From CAYNNQ01 sp964398785 (GTDB lineage Bacteria > Desulfobacterota > Desulfovibrionia > Desulfovibrionales > Desulfonatronovibrionaceae), in contig CAYNNQ010000007.1 of the NCBI GenBank assembly GCA_964398785.1, forward strand, positions 1-64,000: a stretch of DNA of 64,000 nt, in the 5' to 3' direction. Positions 9,378-18,479 of this stretch are shown in pieces. The position numbers and the translations under genes were made by a program. The notes beneath the pieces are model-generated. The model did no database searches. It worked only from the letters and a program-made list of their open reading frames with translations, and had not been told where the DNA came from. The first letter of the stretch is position 1; the number at the start of each line of letters is the position of its first letter.

Positions 9378-9536
9378 GATATTGATTTACCAGAAAGCCT
9401 TGAGACAAACTGTTGTTTTTGGGCATCAATGACCTGTCATGTCTCGAACATTATTTATTGTTTCCAGGATGCTAGCAAGTGGCCCGATACAGGGGAGCAA
9501 TCGGCTAGGGTGTCCTGGTAATGGGAGCCGGATCTT

Positions 9537-11045
9537 ATGCGCCTGCGTTTTAAATACAGCCTTTTGCAGTCCCTGCTTGTCTATGTAATTGTTCCGCTTT
9601 TAGCGGCCCTGGCAGTGGCCGGTTATCTGAGTCTGAGCGCCCTGGAAAAGCGGGTGGAGGAAAAGATGCAGGAAGAGCTCCAGCTTGTGGCCCGGGCACT
9701 GGAACTGCCGGTAAGCCGTGCCTTGAAGAGGGACGAGGAGGGAGGCGTGCGCAGCGCTTTGGAATCCGCGTTCCGGATCAACAGGGTTTACGGGGCTTCG
9801 GTATACGATGCCCAGGGAAATAAGGTGGCTTCTATCGGGGCCCAGAGACGGAAGAAGGAAGTGAAAAAGCATGAGCAACTTGCGGAAATGGCCGAGAAAG
9901 GGGATCGGCGTGAGGAATACAGCAAGGTGGGCGGGGAAAAGGCTTATACCTATTTCCTTCCCCTGACTGATCCGGGGGGACGTATTACCGGTTTGCTGCA
10001 GATCTCCCGCAAGAAAGAGGACTTCCGTAGATATATCCACAGGCTGCGTTGGGAGTCCGTGATTATTTTGGCCCTGGGGGGGCTGGTTATGACCGTTCTG
10101 GTCCTTTTCGGACACCGCCGGGCACTGGGAAGGCATTTGGAGAATTTGGGCAATTCCATGCAACGTGTAAAAGAGGGAGAAAGGACGCACAGAGTAAATA
10201 TGCGGGGGCCGCGGGAGATTACAGCAGTGGCTTCCGCCTTTAATACCATGCTGGACAGTATGAACCGTGCCCATGACGAGCTGGACAGTCAACGTCAGAA
10301 ACAGGCCCGCCTGGAGGATGAATTGCGTAAGGCGGAAAAGATGGCCGCGATTGGTAGGCTTTCAGCCGGAGTGGCTCATGAGTTGGGAACTCCCTTATCC
10401 ATTGTGGACGGGCACGCCCAACGCGCGGTTCGGTTCCCGGAGCTTCCCGAACGGGTGGAAGAGGCCCTGAACCGTATCCGGGGGGAGGTCAAGAGGATGG
10501 AAGCGATTGTCCGCCAGTTATTGGATTTCAGCCGCCAGAATGTCTCCAGCCCCCGGCAGGTGGATCCGGACCAAATAGCCCGGAAGGCGGTTCAGAACAT
10601 GAAAAATCAAGAAGTGCGGGGACAGACCGAGATCCAGTATGATTCTCCGCATTATGCATGTCCGGTTATGGGCGACCCCCTGCGTTTGGAACAGCTATTG
10701 GGCAATTTACTGGAAAATGCTTTGCATGCGGCTCCTGAGGGTCGTGTTTTGCTTGCCTGGCATTGTGAAGAGCGCTACTGTGTTTTTACTGTCCAGGATG
10801 ACGGCCCGGGGATTGATCCGGAGATACGCAACAGGATCTGCGATCCTTTCTTTACCACCAAGGCCGCCGGAGAAGGAACCGGTTTGGGGCTGGCAGTGGT
10901 GCATGGCATAGTGGAGGAACACGGCGGGGATATGAGTGTTGATGCCAGTGCCTGGGGTGGGGCCCGAGTGGAGATTCGTATTCCGCGACCCGGCGGGGAT
11001 GAACCGGGGCCTTATGTTGGCCCTGATCACCGCTCCATGCACTAG
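9537..11045 (+). CDS. Membrane sensor histidine kinase with HAMP domain (NtrB/ZraS type)
   Basis: 502 residues. TM1 at about 10-30, a periplasmic sensor region (about 31-172, charged, rich in Glu and Lys), TM2 at about 173-195, HAMP (about 195-245), HisKA with H281 in GVAHELGTPLS, and HATPase (about 370-490; DDGPGIDP and GTGLGLA). The family senses periplasmic or membrane signals and phosphorylates a cognate regulator. The NtrC-type regulator 55 bases downstream is the obvious partner. The start follows a GGGAG box 9 bases before the ATG at 9537. It is the only non-hybrid, periplasm-sensing kinase of the window. Confidence 0.92.
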   Translation: MRLRFKYSLLQSLLVYVIVPLLAALAVAGYLSLSALEKRVEEKMQEELQLVARALELPVSRALKRDEEGGVRSALESAFRINRVYGASVYDAQGNKVASIGAQRRKKEVKKHEQLAEMAEKGDRREEYSKVGGEKAYTYFLPLTDPGGRITGLLQISRKKEDFRRYIHRLRWESVIILALGGLVMTVLVLFGHRRALGRHLENLGNSMQRVKEGERTHRVNMRGPREITAVASAFNTMLDSMNRAHDELDSQRQKQARLEDELRKAEKMAAIGRLSAGVAHELGTPLSIVDGHAQRAVRFPELPERVEEALNRIRGEVKRMEAIVRQLLDFSRQNVSSPRQVDPDQIARKAVQNMKNQEVRGQTEIQYDSPHYACPVMGDPLRLEQLLGNLLENALHAAPEGRVLLAWHCEERYCVFTVQDDGPGIDPEIRNRICDPFFTTKAAGEGTGLGLAVVHGIVEEHGGDMSVDASAWGGARVEIRIPRPGGDEPGPYVGPDHRSMH

Positions 11046-11100
11046 GCCGGGGTCAAGAAAATGTCCGAGTACAAGTTTTCGATTTACCGGAGACCTGGGA

Positions 11101-12501
11101 ATGAATGATAGACAGGGTAACAGAGGTGAAGTCATCCTGATTGTCGAGGATGATACGGGGTTGAATCAGCTCTTGCAGGATGAACTGTCTGACGCCGGAT
11201 ATGGGGTGGGCAGCGTGCGTAGCGCGGAGCAGGCCCGGGAATGGCTGGGCCGGAATGCCGCGGATTTGATCGTTTGTGATCTTAAGCTTCCTGGAGAGGA
11301 CGGCATGCGACTCCTTCAACGTACCAGGGAGCACGTGCCCATGCCCGGATTCTTGATCATTACAGCTTTCGGCTCCGTGTCTCAGGCCGTGGAGGCCCTC
11401 AAGTCCGGGGCTGATGATTTTTTGACCAAACCCCTGGACCTGGACCAGTTTGTCCTATGTGTCCAGCGTACACTGGAAAACAGGCGGCTTAGGGAAGAAG
11501 TCCACCGTTACCGGGAGGTGCTGAGGGAAAAGGATTTTTATGGAATCCTGGGCCAGAGTCAGGCCATGCAAACGTTTATCCAGGAGATAAAACAACTGGC
11601 TGTCGCCGGGGGGCCTGTTTTGATACTCGGAGAGAGTGGCACCGGAAAAGAACTTGCCGCCCGGGCGATACACAGTGAAGGATTCCCGGAAAACGCCCCG
11701 TTGGTGGTCTTGAATTGTGCCGGTATCCCCCCGGAACTTTTGGAATCCGAACTTTTCGGTCATGTGTCCGGGGCCTTCACCGGAGCCTCCAGGAAGCGCA
11801 AGGGACTTTTTTCCCAAGCCCACGACGGGTCGCTGTTTCTAGACGAGATTTCCGAGATGCCCCTTTCCATGCAATCGAAACTCCTGCGGGTTTTGCAGGA
11901 TGGCAAGATCCGGCCCGTGGGGAGCGATACGGAAATAGACACCAATGTGCGCATTATAGCAGCCACGAACAAGGATCTGGAAGAAGAGGTTGCTGCGGGC
12001 AATTTCCGGGAGGATCTCTTTTACCGTTTGGAAACATTCACTTTGCGGGTACCTCCATTGCGGGAGCGGGAGGACGATGTGGACCTGCTTGCGGCTAGCT
12101 TTCTGTACCGCTATAATGCCCGTCTCAATCGCAGTATCCGGGGATTCTCCGATGCCGCATTGACTTTTCTGCGCAATTATTCCTTCCCGGGGAATGTACG
12201 GGAATTGCAGAATGCCGTGGAGCGGGCGGTTACCTTTACCCGGGAAGACTGGGTGACTCCCGGGGATTTCCCCCAGCGCATGCGCCGGCAGGAATGGCCG
12301 GAGACAGGGGAATCGGACCCGGAAAATGTCTTTCCATCCGAGGCTTCTTTTCTCTTGCAGGGAGACACCCTGCCTGCGCTGGAGAAACTGAAGGAAAGAT
12401 ACATAAGCTATGTACTGGAGAAATGCGGCGGAAATAAACGCCAGGCCGCTTCTCTGCTGGGTATCGGCCGCAAAACACTGTATCGTTATCTGGGCGATTA
12501 A
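11101..12501 (+). CDS. NtrC-family sigma54-dependent response regulator
   Basis: 466 residues from the ATG at 11101, preceded by GGAGACCTGGGA; the frame is open upstream to 10936 but that part overlaps the kinase and lacks domain homology. Receiver (about 8-125) with D60 in VCDLKLPGEDG; AAA+ domain (about 150-380) with Walker A GESGTGKE, the sigma54-contacting GAFTGA loop and Walker B SLFLDEI; Fis-type helix-turn-helix at the C terminus (GGNKRQAASLLG...TLYRYL). It activates sigma54 promoters when phosphorylated, most likely by the kinase at 9537. No clear -24/-12 element was found beside it, so its targets are not evident. Confidence 0.94.
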   Translation: MNDRQGNRGEVILIVEDDTGLNQLLQDELSDAGYGVGSVRSAEQAREWLGRNAADLIVCDLKLPGEDGMRLLQRTREHVPMPGFLIITAFGSVSQAVEALKSGADDFLTKPLDLDQFVLCVQRTLENRRLREEVHRYREVLREKDFYGILGQSQAMQTFIQEIKQLAVAGGPVLILGESGTGKELAARAIHSEGFPENAPLVVLNCAGIPPELLESELFGHVSGAFTGASRKRKGLFSQAHDGSLFLDEISEMPLSMQSKLLRVLQDGKIRPVGSDTEIDTNVRIIAATNKDLEEEVAAGNFREDLFYRLETFTLRVPPLREREDDVDLLAASFLYRYNARLNRSIRGFSDAALTFLRNYSFPGNVRELQNAVERAVTFTREDWVTPGDFPQRMRRQEWPETGESDPENVFPSEASFLLQGDTLPALEKLKERYISYVLEKCGGNKRQAASLLGIGRKTLYRYLGD

Positions 12502-12616
12502 CGGGTAGTGCTAAATGCATCCATTTCGGGGTGGCCTTGGGCGGAGATCCTTTCCCGCGGTCTTATTTATGATTCCTCTGGCAAGAGGGCCTTACTTTTA
12601 ACTAGCCAGGATTGTT

Positions 12617-14065
12617 ATGCCTCGTATATTACAGAGCAAAACAGGTGTTTTCGTGGTATTTCTTGTGTTGCTGGGACTTGCGGTTATGGGCGGTGGCCAA
12701 GTGCAAGCCGGCCAGGTAGAGAAAGTTGCTGGACAGGCGGATACCCAAGCTCAAAACGGGAGCAGCGAAGTGGATCGCTTGCTGGAAATCCTCAAGGATG
12801 ACCACAAGCGCGAGGAACTTATCCAGAGGCTGGAATCGGGCAGCTCCGCAAAAGTATCCGCCGAAGGATATAAGAATCAAAACGGCGAGACCCTTTCCGA
12901 AATAGTCTGGAATGATTTTTCCCGGACAAGCCACGATGCCCTTTCCACCCTGGAACATACTTTCACTTCTCCACCAGCCCTTTTTACTCTGCTCAAGAGG
13001 ATCTCTTTGAGTCTTGTCCTGATTTTGGCGGCTTATGTCCTGTGGCGTACCGCCAAGCGCAAGCTGCTTCCCCGGGTGCGGTCCGAATGGCCCATAAAGT
13101 CATTTGCCGCGGTTGTTCTGGTACTTTTTTTCTCTCTGGGGCTTTTTTATATATGGGGGATGGATTTTCGGGCTTTGCTCGCCAGGGAAGCAGTGCAGAG
13201 TGTAATCAAAAGCGGGATAACCATTGTTTTTGTACTTATCGGGTCCTATATTGCTTGGGAAACCGTAAATCACATCCTCTACAGGCATATAGCCTCGCTT
13301 AGCCTGGGAGGAGACTGGGACAAAAGACTAAAGACGCTTCTTCCCCTGGTCCGGAGTGCCCTTTTTGTGGTCCTTTCGGTTATAACACTTTTGGTGGTCC
13401 TCTCCGAGCTGGGTATCAATATCGCCCCTCTTCTTGCCGGAGCCGGCATAGTGGGACTGGCAGTAGGTTTTGGGGCCCAGACCCTGGTCAAGGATGTTTT
13501 GACCGGTTTCTTCGTGCTTTTGGAAAATACCATCAATGTGGGAGACTGGGTGATACTGGGCGGACACGACGGGCAGGTTGAGGGATTGACTATCAGGCAC
13601 GTGACCGTGCGGGACATATACGGCAATCTGCACACGGTCCCCTGGAGTTCCGTGATCACTATAACCAACCAGACGCGGAAATTCGGATATGCCGTGGTTG
13701 AGGTCGGGGTGGCCTATCGGGAGAATATTGATGAGGTCGTCGAGGTTGTGAAAGAGGTGGCCGAGGAGATGCGCCGGGACCCGGCCATAAACATGGATAT
13801 ACTCAGCGAGTTGCAGATATTGGGACTGATTGAGCTCGGGGATTCCGCGGTAGTGGTCCGTACCCGGTTCCAGACCACGCCGTTCATGCGCTGGCGACTG
13901 GAACGCGATTTCCGGCGCCGGATAAAGAACCGTTTTGATGAACTGGGTATAGAGATTCCCTTTCCGCATCAGACGGTGTATTTCGGGGAGAACAAGCAGG
14001 GACGGGCCTCGCCGGCGCGAGTGGAAATACATAAAAAGATGGACTCCGGGGACTCTGGAGATTAG
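12617..14065 (+). CDS. MscS-family mechanosensitive channel with N-terminal extension
   Basis: 482 residues. A signal peptide-like segment (about 10-31, ending QAG) precedes a charged periplasmic stretch (about 32-115). Hydrophobic helices follow (about 122-142, 158-178, 190-212, 240-265). The MscS core has a Gly/Ala-rich pore helix (GAGIVGLAVGFGAQTLVKD) then the beta domain (NVGDWVILGGHDGQVEGLTI) and a cytoplasmic alpha/beta tail. Such channels release solutes on hypo-osmotic shock. It is longer than E. coli MscS (286 residues), closer to YbiO-type paralogues. The ATG follows CAGGATTGTT. It stands 115 bases after the response regulator and could share its transcript. Confidence 0.9.
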   Translation: MPRILQSKTGVFVVFLVLLGLAVMGGGQVQAGQVEKVAGQADTQAQNGSSEVDRLLEILKDDHKREELIQRLESGSSAKVSAEGYKNQNGETLSEIVWNDFSRTSHDALSTLEHTFTSPPALFTLLKRISLSLVLILAAYVLWRTAKRKLLPRVRSEWPIKSFAAVVLVLFFSLGLFYIWGMDFRALLAREAVQSVIKSGITIVFVLIGSYIAWETVNHILYRHIASLSLGGDWDKRLKTLLPLVRSALFVVLSVITLLVVLSELGINIAPLLAGAGIVGLAVGFGAQTLVKDVLTGFFVLLENTINVGDWVILGGHDGQVEGLTIRHVTVRDIYGNLHTVPWSSVITITNQTRKFGYAVVEVGVAYRENIDEVVEVVKEVAEEMRRDPAINMDILSELQILGLIELGDSAVVVRTRFQTTPFMRWRLERDFRRRIKNRFDELGIEIPFPHQTVYFGENKQGRASPARVEIHKKMDSGDSGD

Positions 14066-14148
14066 ATGCGTTTTCTTTCCGGAGCATTTTCCCGGATATT
14101 TGGGGGACATGCTTTGTTTTTGGGACTTTAAGTAATTGTGAGCTGGTT

Positions 14149-16041
14149 ATGACCTCAGAGACAAGCCATGAAGAGTTGCAGCGGAAAGTACAGGACCTGG
14201 AAAAACAAAACCAGGCCCTGCAAGGGGAAAACAAGGCCCTTATGCAAGAGACCCGTGCTCTTCGCCGGGAGACCCGACTTTTACAAAGCGTGCTGGACAG
14301 TATCCCGGATATCATAGGTGTCCAGATGCCCGATCATTCTATTTTGCGCTACAATCGGGCCGGATACGAGCTCTTGAACAAGACCGAAAATGAAGTGCAA
14401 GGAAAGAAATGTTATGGGCTTATAGGTCGCTCCGAGCAGTGCAGTCCCTGTGCTACCTCCAGGGCCAAAGAGAGTGGAGGCCCCAGAGAGGTGGATAAAT
14501 ATTTCCCGGATCTGGACGTTTATCTCAATTGCAGATCTGTTCCGGTCTTTGATGGAAACGGGGAGATTTCCTTTTTTGTGGAGATCCTGCGGGATGAAAC
14601 GGAAAAAAAACAGGCCGGAAAAAAGATGCGCGAGGCCTGGAGGCAATATAAGGACTTTTTTGAGAATGCCCCCATAGGAATCTGCCGATTGGATTCCGAG
14701 GGCCGGTATATAGAAGTGAATTCTGTTTACGCCCGAATGTGCGGATACTCCTCCCCGGAGGTGATGCTGGAGGAGGTGGGCACTTACCCATCTTCTATCA
14801 TGCATGCCGAGGATGCCCGGGCCTTGTTTTCAATGCTGGAACGGAAAGGTAGCGTTGTGGACTTCGAGTGCAAGATTTGGCGCAGGGATGGGACCCGGAT
14901 CTGGACATCCCGCTCCGCCCGGGTGGTTTTGGATTCTTCCGGTAATGTGCAATATTACGAGTTGTTTGTTTATGATATTCAGGCCCGTAAAGAGGCTGAA
15001 CTGGCCGGACAGCAGGCACGCAGGCAGCTCCTCGGGGTCCTGGATCAGCTTGAAGCCGGGGTGTATGTGATCAGCCGGGAGAACCACCGCACTATCTATG
15101 CCAATAAATATATGACCCGTGTCGCTGGTATGAGTCTAATTGGCCGGGAGGCCGGCAAAATCCTTTTGAAGGAGAGGGACAAAACGCCTGTCTGGACTAA
15201 GCAGGAGGCGTTCCGGGAGATAGGGGATGCCCGTACCGAGGAGCTGCAGTTTCAAGATGGCCGATGGTATTTGTGTACGGCAAAGCTTACACCCTGGTTG
15301 GGCAAGGAACCGGTAATCTTGGTAGTTGCCATGGACATTACAATAATAAAAGAGGCGGAAAATATTAAGGAGGAGATGGACCGCTTAGTCAAGCATGATT
15401 TGAAGGGCCCACTGGACGGGATTATAAGGATTCCGGATCTACTTATTTCCTCCGAGGAATATCCGGAGGAAGATGTCGAGCTCTTGGAAGGAATCAAGAT
15501 GTCGGGCAGGAAGATGCTCAATTTGATAGATTCTTCCCTGTCCCTGTATAAACTGGAAGAAGGTGATTATGAAATCGACCAAGTGGAGATTGATTTGATC
15601 CGGGAGCTCAAGATGGTCGAGCATGAGGTGGAACAAGAGGTTCGGCTCAAAAATCTGGATATTGAATACCGATTACAGGACAGACCCCTCAGCAGCACCG
15701 ATCTTGTGACCCTGAAGGGAGACCGTACACTTATCCCCTTCTTGTTTTCCAATCTTGTAAAAAATGCCGTGGAGGCCTCACCTCCCGGAGAAAAGGTTGT
15801 CGTACGCATGCGGCCCGGAGAAAGATTCCGGATCTCCGTACACAACCAGGGTTCGGTGCCGGAGGAAATCAGGCAACGTTTTTTTGACAAATATGTGACC
15901 CGGGGCAAGAAAAAGGGCACCGGCCTGGGCACGTATTCCTCTCGGTTGATCGCAAAAGCGCACGGCGGGGAAATAAGCATGCATTCCTCCGAAGAGCAGG
16001 GTACTACGGTTACAGTGGCTTTGCCCCAAAACGGAAGGTGA
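14149..16041 (+). CDS. Soluble PAS sensor histidine kinase
   Basis: 630 residues without membrane segments. N-terminal coiled coil (5-45), then PAS1 (about 47-155) with C88, C98 and C101 in a KKCYGLIG...CSPC pattern, PAS2 (about 163-283), PAS3 (about 290-400), a HisKA-like helix with H416 in VKHDLKGPLDG, and HATPase (about 505-628; short FDKYVTRGKKKGTGLGTY box). There is no receiver. The paired cysteines resemble those of PAS5 in the kinase at 5116, suggesting a shared cue such as redox state or metal; this is inference. The stop overlaps the region of the next gene's start, so the two are probably co-translated. Confidence 0.9.
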   Translation: MTSETSHEELQRKVQDLEKQNQALQGENKALMQETRALRRETRLLQSVLDSIPDIIGVQMPDHSILRYNRAGYELLNKTENEVQGKKCYGLIGRSEQCSPCATSRAKESGGPREVDKYFPDLDVYLNCRSVPVFDGNGEISFFVEILRDETEKKQAGKKMREAWRQYKDFFENAPIGICRLDSEGRYIEVNSVYARMCGYSSPEVMLEEVGTYPSSIMHAEDARALFSMLERKGSVVDFECKIWRRDGTRIWTSRSARVVLDSSGNVQYYELFVYDIQARKEAELAGQQARRQLLGVLDQLEAGVYVISRENHRTIYANKYMTRVAGMSLIGREAGKILLKERDKTPVWTKQEAFREIGDARTEELQFQDGRWYLCTAKLTPWLGKEPVILVVAMDITIIKEAENIKEEMDRLVKHDLKGPLDGIIRIPDLLISSEEYPEEDVELLEGIKMSGRKMLNLIDSSLSLYKLEEGDYEIDQVEIDLIRELKMVEHEVEQEVRLKNLDIEYRLQDRPLSSTDLVTLKGDRTLIPFLFSNLVKNAVEASPPGEKVVVRMRPGERFRISVHNQGSVPEEIRQRFFDKYVTRGKKKGTGLGTYSSRLIAKAHGGEISMHSSEEQGTTVTVALPQNGR

Positions 16042-16046
16042 AGGCT

Positions 16047-17261
16047 ATGGAAAATCTGTTTATTGCTCGGCAACCGGTTTTTGGCCGTAGGGAACAGGTA
16101 TGGGGGTACGAGCTCCTTTACCGGACTACGTGGACCGCCCAGGCTGCGGATATAAGCGATCCGGAAATGGCAACACTCAAAGTGGCCTCTTTTCTTAGCG
16201 TGTCTCCGGACTATAAGCTCCAAAGCGCCTATAATATCATCAATGCCACCGCAGAGTTCATCCTCCAGAAATATCCGCGTGCCTTGGCTTCGGATAAACT
16301 GGTCCTTAGCTTCTCCCCGGATGCATACGAGAATGCGGAAATCCCCCAGGAGATTGAAATCCTTAAACAAGAAGGGGTGAAACTGGCTTTCACAGTGAAC
16401 AGTCCATCTCCGGGAAGGTCCGCATTTTTTCGTGAAGCACATATCGTGGAGATACCTTTTCCTGTTTTTAAGGAGATGGATCGGCAAATATGGCGGTTTT
16501 TCCAAGAGGAAAATTTCCTTTGTCTTGTAAACCGAATTGAAACCCGCAGGGATGCACAGACTGCCCTGGAGGCGGGCGCTGACCTCCTACAGGGGTTTTA
16601 TTTCCAGTATCCAGCCAATTATACTTTGAGCTTGTTCCCTCCCAGCCTGGTCAACCGCCTGCAAATCCTGCAGATACTGGAATCGGAGAGGCAAAACATA
16701 GAGGAGCTAGCCCGGGCAGTGGAATTAGATGTTAGCCTGGCCTACAAATTGATCAGATTTGTCAATTCTGCGGCTTTTTCTCTGGTGCGCAAAATAGATT
16801 CCGTGCGGCACGCTATCGCACTGGTGGGATGGAATAGACTCAAGAACTGGGTGCATCTCATGGTGGTCCTTGATTTTTCCCCTACGGACCGCACCCGGGA
16901 ATTGGCGTTTTGCAGTGCTGTCCGGGGGAAATTCCTGGAACTTCTGGCCTTGTATTCCCGCCGGGAAGATCTAGCGGACAAGCTGTATCTTCTCGGCCTG
17001 TTCTCGTTGCTGGACACGATTCTGGGGCGTCCGTTTACGGAGATCTTCAACCATCTGAGTCTGAGCGAAGAAATAGAAAACGCCCTTTTGGGCAAAACCG
17101 GTGGACTGCAGCCATGGCTGGAACTGGCGCAGGTGCTTGATTCGGATAACTGGCTTCAGGTGGATTCCTATGCCATGGATCTGGGACTGGATTTGAAGAC
17201 AATAAGTAAAAGCAAGGTGGAGGCCCTGCAGTGGGCAAATGATTTTGTCCCGGTTGTGTAG
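16047..17261 (+). CDS. EAL-HDOD protein (YuxH type)
   Basis: 404 residues. Residues 1-195 form a degenerate EAL fold opening with FIARQPVFGR and YELLYR, where the catalytic EAL motif is replaced, so phosphodiesterase activity is unlikely. Residues about 200-400 form an HDOD domain (LARAVELDVSLAYKLIRFVN then ALVGWNRLKNW). Proteins of this kind (YuxH, CdgJ) act in motility and c-di-GMP-linked regulation without clear enzyme activity. The ATG at 16047 is preceded by GGAAGG. An alternative GTG at 16038 would overlap the upstream kinase by 4 bases. Pairing with the kinase at 14149 suggests a common signalling output. Confidence 0.88.
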   Translation: MENLFIARQPVFGRREQVWGYELLYRTTWTAQAADISDPEMATLKVASFLSVSPDYKLQSAYNIINATAEFILQKYPRALASDKLVLSFSPDAYENAEIPQEIEILKQEGVKLAFTVNSPSPGRSAFFREAHIVEIPFPVFKEMDRQIWRFFQEENFLCLVNRIETRRDAQTALEAGADLLQGFYFQYPANYTLSLFPPSLVNRLQILQILESERQNIEELARAVELDVSLAYKLIRFVNSAAFSLVRKIDSVRHAIALVGWNRLKNWVHLMVVLDFSPTDRTRELAFCSAVRGKFLELLALYSRREDLADKLYLLGLFSLLDTILGRPFTEIFNHLSLSEEIENALLGKTGGLQPWLELAQVLDSDNWLQVDSYAMDLGLDLKTISKSKVEALQWANDFVPVV

Positions 17262-17326
17262 AAGCTAGGACATAGGGCAGGATATTCCGGGATTCTTTGC
17301 TGTTGGGAAGGTTTGTCTTTTATACA

Positions 17327-17443
17327 GATGCGCCTGCAAAAAATAAATTTTTGCAGGCAGTGTTAAGTTTTAAGTAAAATCAAAGTGTTACAACGTTTAA
17401 GCTATAAGTCTAACTCCTTCATTCGATTTTTTGCAGATGCCTC
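17327..17443 (+). repeat. MITE-like element, copy B
   Basis: 117 bp with inverted ends GATGCGCCTGCAAAAAA and, read in reverse, GAGGCATCTGCAAAAAA. The left end folds by itself into an 11 bp stem (GCCTGCAAAAA with TTTTTGCAGGC). The shared interior TGTTAAGTTTTAAGTAAAATC follows. Flanks TTATACA and ATTACAG are only roughly alike, so any target duplication has decayed. It stands 65 bases after the EAL-HDOD gene. Confidence 0.8.
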
Positions 17444-17505
17444 ATTACAGAATTGGGGCAAGATTGAAAAAACATTCTTGTTTTCGACGTATTCATTCAG
17501 GGCGG

Positions 17506-17787
17506 ATGCCCACTATGTATGCGCCAACCAAGTTGGCAGAGAGGAAATTTGGGATTCCCAACGTCCTGAGATACCGACTGTTTCTTTTTGGCATGCTTAT
17601 TGGAGGTTAGTGTTGAAAGGTAACGGGCAGAGTTGCTTGCTTGAAAAATCAGGAAAGCATCACGCTCAAGACTTTAGTGGCTATGATTATCACTTTGGGC
17701 CTCGGCCTCTCTTTTGTTCTGGCAAAGTCCGCAATGACTTTTGAGGTTGACGATCTTGCAAAGCTAAGGTCCATTAAATTAGAATAG
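17506..17787 (+). pseudogene. Possible remnant of a small membrane or secreted protein gene
   Basis: One frame reads a hydrophobic stretch (LRYRLFLFGMLIGG), then two stops (near 17608-17616), then reopens. The 48 codons after the TTG at 17641 include LVAMIITLGLGLSFVLA and end with TFEVDDLAKLRSIKLE and a stop at 17785-17787. The second part alone could be a small TTG-initiated signal-peptide protein, but no good ribosome site precedes it. I recognise no family. It lies between MITE copy B and the pentapeptide gene, and its end overlaps a putative promoter. Low confidence. Confidence 0.22.
17756..17785 (+). promoter_or_regulatory. Candidate sigma70-type promoter of the pentapeptide gene
   Basis: TTGCAA at 17756-17761 and TAGAAT at 17780-17785, 18 bases apart, resemble -35 and -10 boxes. 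The leader to the ATG at 17833 would be about 40 bases and contains T-rich DNA and a strong AAAGGAGG ribosome site. Sequence-only call. Confidence 0.35.
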
Positions 17788-17832
17788 TTTGGTTTTTACT
17801 TTTTTTTAACGATTATAGTAAAGGAGGTAATT

Positions 17833-18365
17833 ATGAAAAAGACAAGCCTAGCCCTAGCCCTTGCATTGCTAATATGCCTGTTTTTCCCTTACGCAGGACA
17901 GGCGGGAGATTATTGTAGGGATCTTGCAAAGTTTCAGTCTCGCGGACAGTGCGATCACTGCGACCTTAACGGGTGTAACCTGAAGAAACATCTTGGGACT
18001 GATTTTGCAGGTGTCAAGTTGACATGGTGCGACCTGAGAAACAACAGTTTTAAGGGGGTCAACCTGAGAGGGGCAAATCTGTCTAATTCCCATATGCAAA
18101 GGAATAATCTGAGCGGGGCGGACCTGGCCGGAAGTACTCTGAACCATGTTGATCTGAAAGGGGCCAACCTGANNNNNNNNNNNNNNNNNNNNNNNNNNNN
18201 NNNNNNNNNNNNNNNNNNNNNNNNNNNNNNNNNNNNNNNNNNNNNNNNNNNNNNNNNNNNNNNNNNNNNNNNGGAGCCAACTTGAGCTTTGCCTGGTGGA
18301 CTGATGGACGGAGATGCGCAGCTGGATCCACTGGGAAATGTAGAAAGGGATATGTTCCGCATTAG
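17833..18365 (+). CDS. Secreted pentapeptide-repeat protein, interrupted by the assembly gap
   Basis: An ideal AAAGGAGGTAATT precedes the ATG. Residues 1-24 are a signal peptide (hydrophobic core, cleavage after GQA). Next come CDHCDLNGCNL and pentapeptide repeats of the A(D/N)LXX type (LRGANL, LSGADLAG, LKGANL). The sequence breaks off at 18172. After the N run another frame reads GANLSFAWWTDGRRCA then GSTGKCRKG and stops at 18363-18365. That WTDGRRC...GSTGKC tail is typical of bacterial pentapeptide proteins. The two parts are one gene; with exactly 100 N the frame is wrong, so the true missing length must be 2 modulo 3. These proteins form right-handed beta helices; function of this exported type is unknown. 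Confidence 0.75.
18173..18272. other. Assembly gap of 100 N
   Basis: Exactly 100 N, a standard placeholder. It falls inside tandem pentapeptide-coding repeats, where short reads collapse easily. Nothing can be inferred about bases inside it except the reading-frame constraint given under the gene. Confidence 0.98.
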
Positions 18366-18479
18366 CCTTGATGCCCGAAGGCGCAGTCGGGAAGACTTGT
18401 GGACATGGCAGACTCTCCTAGTGTTTATTGAATGATTTGGTGTGTCAGTGGATTTAAAAGTTGTTTTTGGATAGGTAAA

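Larger units (their letters stand above)
9105..9536. other. Non-coding spacer before the sensor kinase at 9537
   Basis: 432 bases with short open frames but no credible gene. It holds one copy of the 39 bp repeat (9280-9318) and a perfect 10 bp inverted repeat (9335-9344 with 9368-9377). The frames across it are interrupted by, or made of, repeat sequence. A promoter for the kinase is expected here but I see no convincing -35/-10 pair. Confidence 0.6.

Noticed and set aside
9065..9521. Short plus-strand frames between the DUF4168 gene and the kinase
   Set aside because: They start in the MITE copy and cross the 39 bp repeat and inverted repeat; no homology.
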